Source of the DNA: Juglans regia
Taxonomy: Eukaryota; Streptophyta; Magnoliopsida; Fagales; Juglandaceae
Direction: 5' to 3'
Assembly (NCBI RefSeq): GCF_001411555.2
Contig: NC_049907.1
Location: forward strand, 3,914,243-3,978,242
DNA: 64,000 nt
The position numbers and the translations under genes were made by a program. How positions within the stretch are numbered: the first letter of the stretch is position 1; each line of letters opens with the position of its first letter. Under the pieces are notes generated by a model. The model was given only the letters and a program-made list of their open reading frames with translations, ran no database searches and was not told the origin of the DNA. Positions 16,120 through 26,782 of this stretch are shown here, one piece after another.

Positions 16120-16960
16120 CATCATGTTCTACAATTAATTACATTTTGTGCCCATATGTTAAGGCTAGGAATTAAGTAGTGTTTGGATGTGAGGATTAGA
16201 TCATGCTAATGCTATTCGAGACATAATCATTGTTTCATTTGCTTATGTTTATCATATTTACGACAAAAGAAATCCAAGCTCATTAATATTAATGCTGAAT
16301 ACAGAAAAGATCAAGTGCATGCATCTTGTAGTAATGCTTATTTTGTACGTGAGAAAATTATATATCCCTATATATTTATAAGACCATCGTCCCAACAATA
16401 CAATAAATATGATTATTTATAACGAATTATTTGTGACGAAAATGACTATTTGTGACGAGAGTGGACTTATTTTTTGCAAGAAATAGTCATTTTGATAGAA
16501 AATAACTAGCAACAAATAAACAATTTTATTGTAGTGCAAAATTAATAATTTTTTTAGAAGAAGAAAGTATCCAAATTTTATTTAATGGACCCTCAAGTTT
16601 GGCTAAAGAATATACAATTTTTAATGGTATCTCACTTTTTTGTAGAAGATCATAACAGTACCATATATCCTGAAAATAATGATAATTTGAAAAGGTCGAT
16701 CTAGAAAAATTCAAACAAGTGATCCTCAGCTAAAGGAAGTAGCGTTTTCTCCTTAAATTGTTAGGTTTTATTTCGCTTTCGATGTTCTTTTGTCATGCTC
16801 GTAGCTCCTCAATGATTCATGAGTTTCTGTTATTGTTGCTATCATGCATGGATAGATGGTCTCCCTCCTCCTATGTGGTATGGGAAGCTGCACGTCGTAG
16901 ATATAAATCATGTGGGATCTCAAAGAACACCGTTAGAGAGCTATGGACCAAAAAGGATCA
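16120..16960. repeat. Tandem duplication, unit 2
   Basis: Second copy of the unit at 15190-15990, with the same block order and many substitutions. Between its blocks lies a stretch (16380-16530) rich in tttgtgacgaa-like words on both strands, which may be a small separate insertion. Confidence 0.7.
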
Positions 16961-17204
16961 TGGACGGACAATATAGTTCCCTTTCATTTTCCCTTACTGG
17001 TGGTTATCCACAAGCTAAGAAGAGAGGTGGAAGCCATATCTCTTTTCTGAGGTGGGGGTCCCTTTGCATTTCCCAAATAATGAGCATAGATTTGTACTTT
17101 TTTTTTTTTTGTGTGTACATATGTTCTTGATATTCAAAAAGAAATGTATCATATACGTACTCTTGGGAGATAAATTTGGTAGGGATTTATAATCACGATA
17201 GAGA

Positions 17205-17332
17205 AATGATATTTATAATTCTAAGGCATGTAAGTTCCGCATACTTCTTTTTTAAAAAAACCTTTATTTTAAAGGGAGTACTGCACAGAGCTTGCATACC
17301 TTAATTAAAACTGTATCTAGCATTACTCATTT
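17205..17332. mobile_element. Palindromic MITE (GAGAAATGATATTTATA family)
   Basis: It starts gagaaatgatatttataatt and ends tagcattactcattt, with aagcatgtaag-like and gcttgcatacc words forming the inverted arms. Related copies lie at about 36285-36465, 45850-46205 and 47626-47752. No coding capacity. Confidence 0.55.
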
Positions 17333-17569
17333 CAATAAAATTGATTATTTGTAGTCATGATAATCTTTTTATCAAATGGTTTCAAAACATACTCCAACGT
17401 CTAGTCACTCTATAAATCCTATATCAATCTCTCAATAGGAAGAAAAAAATCAAATAAAAAAGGAAATTCATATTTATACTAATGGAACTTTAGATTTTCG
17501 AATGAGCTTGAAAGAAATTAATGATATATTTTTTAAGGGTAATGATACCCTTACGATCTCCTACCACAT

Positions 17570-18250
17570 CCTACATGTCATTATTTTGTTTTCTTCTCTA
17601 CGCTTCTCGCTTCTCTCTACTAGAGGTCGTCAAAAGCTTTAGGAGGTGATATGGTTTGCCTATTGCGTGTTAGTCTGCTATACCTCCCTGTGTAAGAACG
17701 CATTTTCATTTTGAAATTCAAATCTTAGACCCTAGACTCAGGTATTCATACACCACCTAGTCCTGTCCATGTTCAGTCTGCTATACTCGCCTCCCAGAGT
17801 ATTCAAATCGAATACTCAATAAGCAACACATCATACAATAAACATACTAAATATAAAGTTTCTTGAAAAATGTGCATATTCACAAATACATATGTAATTA
17901 ACATAAACATGAACATGGACTTATATTTCACTTATCATAGGCCGCTACCCACTGTTGACCCCCGTGAGTTAAGGTTAGCGAATCTTAATAGATTCCGATT
18001 CCGCCTGTGGCCGCGGATTGTGGAATCCATACATAAAGAAGACATACTGGGTGCACTACCAGCATGCACGACCTGACAATGCAATATGCCCATAACATAG
18101 GTACCGTCTTCATATCATAACATAGGCCGTTACATATTTTATCAAAATCATACTTGCATTCTTGTCATTTCATAGATTTCAAAAGAAATCACATACATAT
18201 TTGTCATATCATATCATAGATTTCAAATGAAAATACATTCTTTCATAAAT
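17570..18250 (-). mobile_element. Probable Gypsy-type LTR or leader fragment
   Basis: The segment around 17940-18100 (ccgctacccactgttgaccc, ttccgcctgtggccgcgg, gcatgcacgacctgacaatg) has the look of the repetitive transcribed part of plant Gypsy LTRs. It shares its style of cccgtgg and gggccg words with the solo LTR at 24038-26782. It contains no coding frame, has no clear ends and stops exactly at the tRNA-like sequence. The family assignment is inferred. Confidence 0.45.
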
Positions 18251-18325
18251 ATCAGAGTGGCGCAGCGAAAGCATGGTGGGCCCATAACCCACAGGTCCCA
18301 GGATCGAAACCTAGCTCTGATACCA
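18251..18325 (+). tRNA. Initiator tRNA-Met-like sequence with encoded CCA, probably non-functional
   Basis: A complete cloverleaf can be drawn. Acceptor arms ATCAGAG and CTCTGAT are followed by A and then CCA; the anticodon stem GTGGG/CCCAC is perfect around the loop CCCATAA with anticodon CAT at 18283-18285. The D arm and the T arm (CCAGG versus CCTAG) each contain a mismatch that looks like a G-to-A change. Eukaryotic tRNA genes do not encode CCA, and an LTR end starts only two bases later. This is therefore best read as a copied primer tRNA or very long primer-binding site of an LTR element on the - strand, not as a working gene. Confidence 0.7.
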
Positions 18326-18327
18326 TT

Positions 18328-18499
18328 TGTAACGCCCCAATAGAAGGCCCAAACCACATGGCCTATACTCCAAAAAGACTAGTCAATGATACAATTAGAG
18401 CTCCATTGGAACCTTATAAAGAGCAAGAACTTCTCCTTCTCAAGCAATGTGAGATCCCATACACCACATACCCTTATCCATATCATATGGGGTATCACA
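18328..18499 (-). mobile_element. Short LTR (about 172 bp) of a TRIM-like element
   Basis: The + strand reads TGTAACGCCCCAATAG to GGGGTATCACA, so it has TG/CA ends in either direction. Read on the - strand it has a tctttataagg TATA-like motif, ends GGGGCGTTACA, and is followed after AA by TGGTATCAGAGC, the standard primer-binding site for initiator tRNA-Met. A 172-bp LTR fits TRIM-class miniature elements. A second LTR, a polypurine tract and target duplications were not found, so the element is incomplete. Confidence 0.6.
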
Positions 18500-18752
18500 G
18501 AAACTCTCACGTGTCGTCGAAGTGAGAACAAACATCTCCAGGCGTCGTCGAAGGGTGAAGTCAAAGGCACCAGGTAGGTCGAACGAACTCCTCCACTCTC
18601 AGCGTGGGAACAACGGCGCCGTTGAAGGTGAGATAAACATCATACCTATTCCTGAAGCCATGGCGTCGCTACCTGGCTGAGCCTCCTCTCCCCATTGAGT
18701 CGTGCCTCTTGCAGTGTGGCCACCGTACAACGGCGCCTTCGAAGGTAAGGGT

Positions 18753-18803
<51 letters not shown>

Positions 18804-19673
18804 GCTTGGATGATTTAGGTGAAATCACACCAGGGTTTGCTGCTGCCACTGCCACGCACATCCGACTGACCCTTTTGAGCTGCTAGGTAACCCCACAAAA
18901 ATCATTCCCTCACTCTGTGATTTTCTTTTCTATGATGATTAGTTGGATTGTTGTACACTGTGCTTTATCAACAAAGTTTTTGAAAACATCACTTGGTAAG
19001 TTTAGGGAAATCCATTATTGTTCATGATAGAAGGAAATGAATGTTGGTGTTGTAACTCCTAACTCGAGAACCCATATATATACCACAATCTGCAATTTGG
19101 GTGTTTTATTTTTTGATTATTAATATTTTGGAAAACAAATCATGCAATGTGTAAAAGATGATTAAAAGTCAGTCCAATGTGTATTTTCTTTTAAAACACA
19201 TTCACTTTGATGTTCATTTGTTAGTCAACATCGAGAATTATAATCACAAACCCTTAATTTTTTTTTCCACTAGCAATTATGAAAAGGCATGAACAAGTTT
19301 TGCTTACAACTTTTCCAATCTCCATTTTTGCTAAACGTGCATAATTAATTTTTTTTTTCTTAAATTTAGCTTCAGCCATTGTCCATCCTTTTTTCATAAG
19401 CATTTTTGTATTTTAAAGGAGCTGCATGCAGCTTGAATGAATTTGAGTCAAGTGTTTTAGAGAAGCTGCATTTTTTGTATTTCAAAGAAGCTACATGCAG
19501 CTTGTATTGTCATAACCTTGAATGAATGAGTCAAGTAAGAGGTTTGGCCTACATATACATGATGATTGAATGAACAAAAAAGATTTGCTCAATCATCTTA
19601 ATTATGATGTCATAGTACCTAGTAAGCTTAGGGAAACTCATTTTTTGTTAAAACTGCATAATTTATAGTTTTA
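18500..19673. other. Intergenic sequence with a CT microsatellite
   Basis: A pure TC run occupies 18757-18801. Words such as gtcgtcgaag and aacggcgcc recur at 18510-18745. From 18900 on I recognise nothing except a weak repeat of gctgcatgcagcttg at about 19420-19510. Confidence 0.55.
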
Positions 19674-19787
19674 AGCACACTTGGAGAGCGCAGTGCACCG
19701 GAGAGTTGTACGCTGCGTTCGAGAAGGATGAATCGCTCCTAAAAAGGAATCTCCTTATTCTCTCCCAATTGGTTGGACCGTAGGTGC

Positions 19788-19837
19788 AATGATTTACTTC
19801 ACAGGCAAGGTCTCTAGTTCAAGTCCAGGATGGCCCA
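19788..19837 (+). pseudogene. Plastid-derived trnI-GAU 3' exon
   Basis: This ends with agttcaagtccaggatggcc followed by ca, the T arm and acceptor strand of plastid tRNA-Ile. The 5' exon with the anticodon is missing from the window, so it cannot form a tRNA. The left boundary is approximate. Confidence 0.8.
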
Positions 19838-19901
19838 GCTGGGCCAAGTAAAAGAATAGAAAAAGCATCCGACTCCTTCATGCATACTCCATTGGGCTCA
19901 G

Positions 19902-19939
19902 GGGGATATAGCTCAGTTGGTAGAGCTTTGCTCTTACAA
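19902..19939 (+). pseudogene. Plastid-derived trnA-UGC 5' exon
   Basis: It starts ggggatatagctcagttgg, the acceptor and D arm of plastid tRNA-Ala. The anticodon region reads ctcttacaa where the plastid gene has ctcttgcaa, so the anticodon TGC has become TAC. The downstream exon is absent. Confidence 0.85.
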
Positions 19940-21009
19940 TTGGATCATTGCAATTACATGTTAGATGTCTAATTGTCCAAATGATAATGATAGTATCTTG
20001 TACCTGAACGGTAGCTCACTTTTTTTAGTAATGGAAAAGATGATCAAAACATGCTATTGAAAGACTCTAATAAGACAAAGATGAGCCTTCAAGAACGTAG
20101 GGGAGGTAGGATGGGCAGTTGGTTAGATTTAGTATAGATTGTACATGGATAGTAGTTGGAGTCAGCGACTCTCCTAGGGATCCCTCATCTGGGATCCCAA
20201 GGGAAGATGATCAACTTGGCCCTTGCGAACAACTTGATGCACTACCTCTTTTCAACCTTTTGATTAAAATGCAGCAAAAGGAATGAGCTTTGACCATTGT
20301 CCACCCTTTATGGAGATGTGTGTATCATGAGGCTGTCACACTAGAGCTGTAAATCTCCCCATGAGGTATACCATTATTTCGCATGATCAAGGTCAGCCAT
20401 AGAGTGAAACCTTAATAAACCTCCGGAACCATAATTGTTATAACCAAATAAATGTTATGGACCATATTAATAATTAAAATATATGAAAAGCGACATGTAA
20501 CTATAGAATGCAAATTTTTGGTGGGATTATCTCAAGCTTTTCAAAGAAGTGAGAAAAATATGATGGTTTGGATATTGACAGACAATTAAGAACCAAGTAT
20601 CTCACAAGTTACATGTACTTCAGAAACTTTCTCATTGTCTCCCCCCGTATAACAACCACTAATTATGATTCATCAGAAATTTTTATGCTTTATTTATTTT
20701 CCTTTAACACCCCCTCCCCCCAAAAAAAAAAGTACATAACTACAAAAAAAAAAAAATCAAAATATATGAAAAGCGACATATAACTATAGAAAGAGAAACA
20801 CCATTAAAACTTTGGAAAGATAACAAAGTACATAGCTACAAAACTAGCTCCAACTCTTTTTGGAGTTTTTTTACACCACTGCACTACTCTTATAATTTAG
20901 TCTATTCTTCATTTTAGTTTAATTTGGCTTGTGCATTCTTTTTTGTGTGACCCCTTTGTTAGTGTAAAATGTTCACAAATTCTGTGTTAAACTTAGTTTC
21001 TAGATCAAC

Positions 21010-21260
21010 ATCTGACGATCCAATATGCAATATGTCGGTGTGGTGTGAAAGCAAGCCTAAAGACTTGTTGTAACGGTGAAAATTATGGCAAACAATTTTT
21101 TACTCGTAAAAATTGACAAGTAAGATGCCATATTTTAACCATGTCGTTGTGGTTGGAAAGCAAGTCTGACCCACATGGTTGCTATTTTGTTAGGCAGTAT
21201 GGCCAGTCATATAAGTTTTTCACTTGGGTAGATCTTGAAATTCCTAAATATGGTAGAGCT
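21010..21260 (+). pseudogene. Possible GRF-type zinc finger relic, duplicated
   Basis: Two tandem, similar blocks start near 21026 (tgtcggtgtggtgtgaaagc) and 21147 (tgtcgttgtggttggaaagc). In one frame the first reads CRCGVKASLKTCCNGENYGKQFF; the second can be read in parts as CRCGWKASL and YGQSYKFFTWVDLEIP. This resembles GRF zinc fingers (CxCG, then a GRxF-like part, then FFxW), common in plant transposon-associated proteins. Frames are broken and the assignment is tentative. Confidence 0.35.
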
Positions 21261-23375
21261 ATAATAAAACATTTCCAAACAATAAACAAGCAATTGGTGG
21301 CAAATATTGCTTAGCAAGATTTATCAGTTGACATAACAACATATAAGTGTAGGTCAATGGAAATAGAACCACTACCCAACATCAAGTATAAATTCAAAAC
21401 GAAATACAGAAAATCAAGATTCTCATGCGTGATATAGGGCCGCATTTATAGTGTTGTTGATGTTTTTCTTATTTGTATTAATATGACTGCTATTTTAATT
21501 TAAGTAGTCAGAACCATTTGGGATATTTTGTTGGTTTTTTGTCGAGCATATTATATATGATGTTGGAGTCTGAATACTGATGGTTATTTTACCTGGTTAT
21601 CCAATTTCTTTACTGATGGTTATATGGTCTTGTTATCTAGGAACATGCATTTTTTTCTTTCATTATTGATGGCTATATGCCTTTGTTATCTAATTTCCTT
21701 TACATGCTTAGTTTTAATGCTTATTGTGTTGTATGTCAGGGTCTTACAGGGAGTAGTGACATGTCTAGAAGTAGTGATGTTGAACGATGTGACCAGCCTA
21801 TACTGGTAGCTCCAGTTGCAGAACCTTTATCCGTATAGTATATTTGCATTCTAAGTGACATCTATAGTCAACTGCATCAAAATATAAGTACATCTCTAAG
21901 TCGATAGACCAGTTGATATTTGTAGTGACTTGTTGTTGTTGTTATATAGATTCATGTATTGACATGTCTTGAATGTGGTTAGACCAGTTGACATCCTTTC
22001 AGTTATTAAAGACTTGTATTTTTAAGAGGTTTATATAAAAAGATTGCAATATAAACATCAGTAAATTTCAAAGACCGCTTGACTTACTAAACATGCCATT
22101 TTGATATATAAGAACTATATATATGTACGATGTTGCTCACAAAAACCATTAAGACTATATAAAAACTATGAAGAGATTTCAATTACCGCCTACTTTGGAT
22201 ATTTTACTAGACATTAGACGATTAATTTTTGCTCAATTGTAAAGTTAACATCTCAAGATACAAAAAGTTTAGAAAACCACTTGGTACAAGTAAATAACAT
22301 TATGAACAAATATGAATGTTGGTCTTCCCTAATTGCTTTTTTACAAAGTGAATGACAAATTGACAACTCCCTAGCATTTGAGCCACCTGTCCCTCTCATT
22401 TGTGCATATATCAAAGAACCGTCAAAATCTCATGATATTTACTAGCAAGAAATGCTCTTCCAAAGCTAGTAACAGTACAATATAACTCATAAGGTATAAC
22501 TCAACCTTTCACAGTATGTGGTTACTTTAATTTGGTAGCACAAAGTAAAACCCAACCTTTCACAGCACAAGCAACAAAATATTGTTCCAACAGCAACATG
22601 AATATGAGCACAAAAATATGACCAAAATGAGCACAAAAATCAGTTGTTGAAAATGAACACAAGACAGAGCACAAAAACTGTCTTCCAGGCTGAGCACAAA
22701 ACTGCCATAGCACAAACAGTACCACCAACCTTTACAACAAAATCAGCCAAATGAATATAAATAACATAAGCTTTCACGTAGACATCAACAAACTCAGCAA
22801 TACAATAAACTTTAAGGACTGCTCATCTTAATTAAGCTATCAAACATCTTAATATATATACCTTACATCTTAAACAATGCCAATAGGCTGGCTACTTTAA
22901 CTTAACAGCTTCCTTGCAAAATAGCGCTAAGAAGGGATTTAAAATCCCAAACTTGCATTATATTGTTATACCAATGATTATACTATTTTGAGTAAAATAC
23001 AATTTCAGCATAAGTGTTAATCTAATATACATGCAGTTATCGACGTCTACATCTTAATATGTAGGAATAGCACAAGAGTTATGCTTGTCCAAGAGTTGGA
23101 AAGACGGTTGTACATATCAAGGGAAGAAAAGATACCCACAATTAATATCCTCAAAGAATCGTATCTTATAAACAATACAAATGAATACTACCACAGTTGA
23201 TTGAGTAGTAGAAGCTATATGAAAATCACGCTCAGGCAAGCTAGGTGAGCCAACATTTGCGACAACAGTTCTATCTAGGAGTGACCTATTCTTCTGTTTA
23301 AAATTTTAAGATGTATAGTTAATGCCAATAGGTTACAAAATATGATTATAAACACAAAATACAAAAACTACTAGA
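21261..23375. other. Intergenic sequence between two pseudogenes
   Basis: An acceptor-like tgtatgtcag followed by a short open stretch occurs at 21735-21835 but matches nothing I know. At 22545-22730 the word gagcacaaaa recurs several times. No gene is supported. Confidence 0.5.
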
Positions 23376-24037
23376 CTTACCTGAGCCCTTTGAATCTTTC
23401 TTTCTTTCAACTGATTCATTGCCTTCTCAGTAGATGATTGTTTCCTCTTATAAATTGGCATACCTTTACTGCAAGCAACAACAAGACTTTAATTTATTAG
23501 ACCCATTTGTCACCTCTAATAACTCAATAGAACGGTTATCACACATTATATGCACCTCAACCCACTCTAGCTTCAACTTACCCAATTGAGTTATTAACTT
23601 TACGCAACATTTATTTGACATTCCTACAATTAAAAAATGTTCAATTTATGCATTCAATGTATGTTTGGACTACAACTCAAATCAAAGCGTGTAATCTCGT
23701 TTCAAGTCTTTTCCCCACCTATAAAAAATGTATTTTGAAGGCAACTTTTCATTTTCATGGACTGTCAACATACTGATGACATGCCTGCACAAAATGTCTT
23801 CAAAAGAAAACAACTGACATGTGCAGCTTGCTTCAGACTCTTCATTATTAAAGTTAACAACATAATATGCAGTTTTTCCAAATACATCCATAACTTGGAC
23901 CTAATGAGCCACATGATATGTAAAAATCTCTCATTCACTCCGAACTATCGATGCACAACAATAAATCAACCCTTTTAACTCTTTTTTAATTTCTTTAAGT
24001 TTAGCATTTGTATAAACTGTTTGGAACTATCTCTTAA

Positions 24038-26782
24038 TGTAACGCCCCGACCCCAAGGGTCCAGAGAATTAACTCACATAACCTGAATATCAACTCCAAC
24101 AATACCAATATATTTCCAAAACTAAGAATATATCCTTCCAAATCTTCAAAACAATGTAAACACTTCAATTAATAAACCATACATACTCACATATCAAATC
24201 CTCAATATCACAACCCAAATAAAATATCAATTTTTCTTCATGTCTCAAATAATAAACTAAAATAAACTAAAAATTGACATAAGTCCCATAAACTGTCTAA
24301 ATCTATTGAAATCAACAATAAACAAATAATATCCAACAGTTGTACTAATATTGCGAGATATCCAAACTATTCACAACTAATCTTGCCCACAGACTCTAAT
24401 ATTGATCCACAGCTGAACCATCAATGTCATCTGAAAATATTATGAAGAGTAAGAGGTGAGTTATCAACAACTCAGTAAGCAGAGAGCATATACTAGCGTG
24501 TAAACATGAGCATTTATAATGTTGAAATGTTAAACAAAATATTTTCTTTCAGAATGTAGAAACAACCTATTTTACTTTCTAAGTGCTTAAACCAAAACTT
24601 GGTGCAAAACATCATAGCGAAATTTCTAGAAAGACAAACTTATACCCCAAAAAGAAAATCCATTAGCATATCCAAACTGAAACATTATAATCATATCACC
24701 TCTTAGCATCACATTGGGAAAAATACCATGTTTAACCCCCGTGGTAGGGTTATAAACCACTATTATACCCGTGGCTGGGCCGTATACCATGTTTCACCTC
24801 CATTGTAGGGTTATAAACCACTATTATACCCGCGGCTGGGCCGTATTCCATATTTCACCCCCGTGGCTGGGCCTTAACAGAAATGGATTATACCCGTGGC
24901 TGGGCCGTATACCATGTTTCACCCCCATTGTAGGGTTATAAACCACTATTATACCCGCGGCTGGGCCGTATTCCATGTTTCACCCCCGTGGCTGGGCCTT
25001 AACAGAAATGGAACAGAATATCATCGAAATCAGATCACATTCAGATACAGAATCAGAACTTCATGTCAAGATTTTCAAATGACACATCACATCAAAACAA
25101 AATACTGAATAGTTTCAGATCATTTCACATGTTTAAAATAAATAGAATCCAAAACATCTTCATTTATTCATAGCAAAAACTTTTAGATTTTCATATTCGC
25201 TCTTGTTGCATAGTTCAGAAACATAATGCACAAAAATTAGCTCATGTCTACACTAGTCATGACAGAAAATAATTTCTCTTATATAGAATTTATGCATATG
25301 CAGAATAAACATCTAAGGTCGTTTTTAGATTTCTTTTCAAAAACAAATATGCTTATTTTCAAAGTCAACCTTATTTTATTTCTTTTATGCAAACCTAGTA
25401 TATGAACCCCGCTTACCTTACTTTCGTGTACAAAAATATGCCTTGGATATGTCCCCTAACCGTATCACAACCTAAAACAATAAATGTATACCACATGATT
25501 AATAATTCAAACAGGTATACCACTAAACTCAATTTTTAAATCTTAAATCAGCCACATGTTTGTCTAAAAATTCTCCACAAGGTAAATCCAGACAAGCTAC
25601 TTCAAGCCGTCAATATTTTCACTCTAGCACCACTAAGTAATTTCCACCCACAGCCACTTAACCCAACTAGACCATCCTAAAAGTAACCCAAAAATTTACA
25701 CTAAACAGTCTCAATTGTTAGCCCAAAACAGTCTCACAAAAACGTCCAAATAATCATACTCCTCAATTTCAAAACTTCCAACATAAGCAACCGCACCCCA
25801 ACAGATGAAACACTTAAACACCATAAATTACATAGGTAATAAATTGTCAAAAGCTTACTGCGGTAGTGCAATTCCAACCAACGTTACAACCATATCAACA
25901 ACACTTTACAATAATTCACAATCCAACCATAACATCCAAAGCTACTAACAGTTTCGGAAATAACTTACCTAAAATAGTTACCAAAATTCGAACCACTTCG
26001 AAAGGGTGTAACCCATTGAAGTTTGCGCCCAAAGTTCACAGAGATCTCTAGTGAAAGAGATAGTGGTCTGCGTAAAGAAGAGTGAAGGGTCAGAGTGTGT
26101 GCACGACAAACCAAAATAGAGTGGGTGTGTGCGTGAAAAACAACCAAAGAAAAAAAATATAATGAAAGAGGGTCTGTGTGTGTGCAATTACAGAGGATAG
26201 GACAAAAATTTAGAAGTGAGATCAATGGGAGGGATGATTACCGAAAAGAAAAATTTCAGAGAGGGAACTCGATAATGGCACAAGATTTCGAGACCCACGA
26301 AGTTGCTGCACTGTGCCAAAAACCCAAAGAAAACTCATGAAAATGCCTGTGAAGCAAAGGGAAAACAGAGAGAGAGAGGGAAAAAGAAAGAGATGGCTCA
26401 CCGTTGCAGAAATAGCCAACGACGACGAGGCTTTGAGGACCCATGGAGAGGAGGTAGCGCCAGCCAATGATTAGACCAAGAAAATATGTGTAAAGGAAGC
26501 GTTGAGTAGTTCAAAAGTGGTGAAGAAAAATTTCCGTGAGAGAAATTGAAATTAACCGTAGAAAACGTGGGAAGAGGAACACGGAATGGAGAAGTTTTCG
26601 GGAAAACAAAGTAGCTGGGAAGGAAAGAAGACATCGGGGGGGGAAAAAAAAGGATGGAAGAAGGAGACTCACCAAAACGACGCCATTTGAGTCTCCCTTC
26701 AAGTGCTGACAAGTCGTGGGCCGGGTTTCGTGAAATCGGGTTGGGCTTCAACGGAAATTGGGCTTAGAGCCCAAGTGTTACA
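24038..26782 (-). mobile_element. Solo LTR of a large LTR retrotransposon, probably Gypsy
   Basis: A 2745-bp block begins TGTAACGCCCCGACCC and ends CCCAAGTGTTACA, with TG/CA termini and a perfect 5-bp target duplication, CTTAA (24033-24037 and 26783-26787). Its two ends are not direct repeats of each other and no gag, pol, primer site or polypurine tract lies inside, so it is one LTR, not a whole element. Its GGGGCGTTACA end matches the LTR end that abuts the tRNA primer site at 18328, which sets its orientation as -. Several open frames near 26000-26750 are not conserved coding sequence. Confidence 0.82.
24762..25012. repeat. Tandem repeat inside the solo LTR
   Basis: Two copies of a unit of about 122 bp, starting near 24762 and 24884, each built from smaller words: attatacccg(t/c)ggctgggccg, ccatgtttcacccc, ttgtagggttataaacca and gctgggccttaacagaaatg. 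A partial third copy precedes them at 24720. Such arrays are common within plant LTRs. Confidence 0.85.

Larger units (their letters stand above)
19674..20284 (+). other. Nuclear insertion of plastid DNA (trnI-trnA region of the rRNA operon)
   Basis: The sequence follows the plastid order: end of the trnI-GAU group II intron (cttggagagcgcagt), trnI 3' exon, spacer, trnA-UGC 5' exon and about 340 bases of the trnA intron (aagaacgtaggggaggtagg, gcccttgcgaac). Compared with my memory of the plastid sequence there are many changes, mostly G/C to A/T, as expected for an old insertion under nuclear methylation and deamination. Neither tRNA is complete here, so the piece is not functional. Confidence 0.92.

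Noticed and set aside
18251..18325. A functional nuclear tRNA-iMet gene
   Set aside because: CCA is encoded, stem mismatches are present, an LTR begins two bases later, and no T-run terminator follows. It is listed as tRNA-like only.
21624..21809. Hydrophobic 61-codon frame
   Set aside because: Built from repeated ttatctaatttctttac-like words (gatggttat, ttgttatcta), without known domain or splice support.
25965..26751. Several open frames on the - strand near the right end of the solo LTR
   Set aside because: They overlap one another, have no domain, and lie in the LTR, where promoter and leader sequence is expected.
24038..26782. A full miniature LTR element instead of a solo LTR
   Set aside because: The two ends are not direct repeats of each other and no primer site or polypurine tract was found inside.
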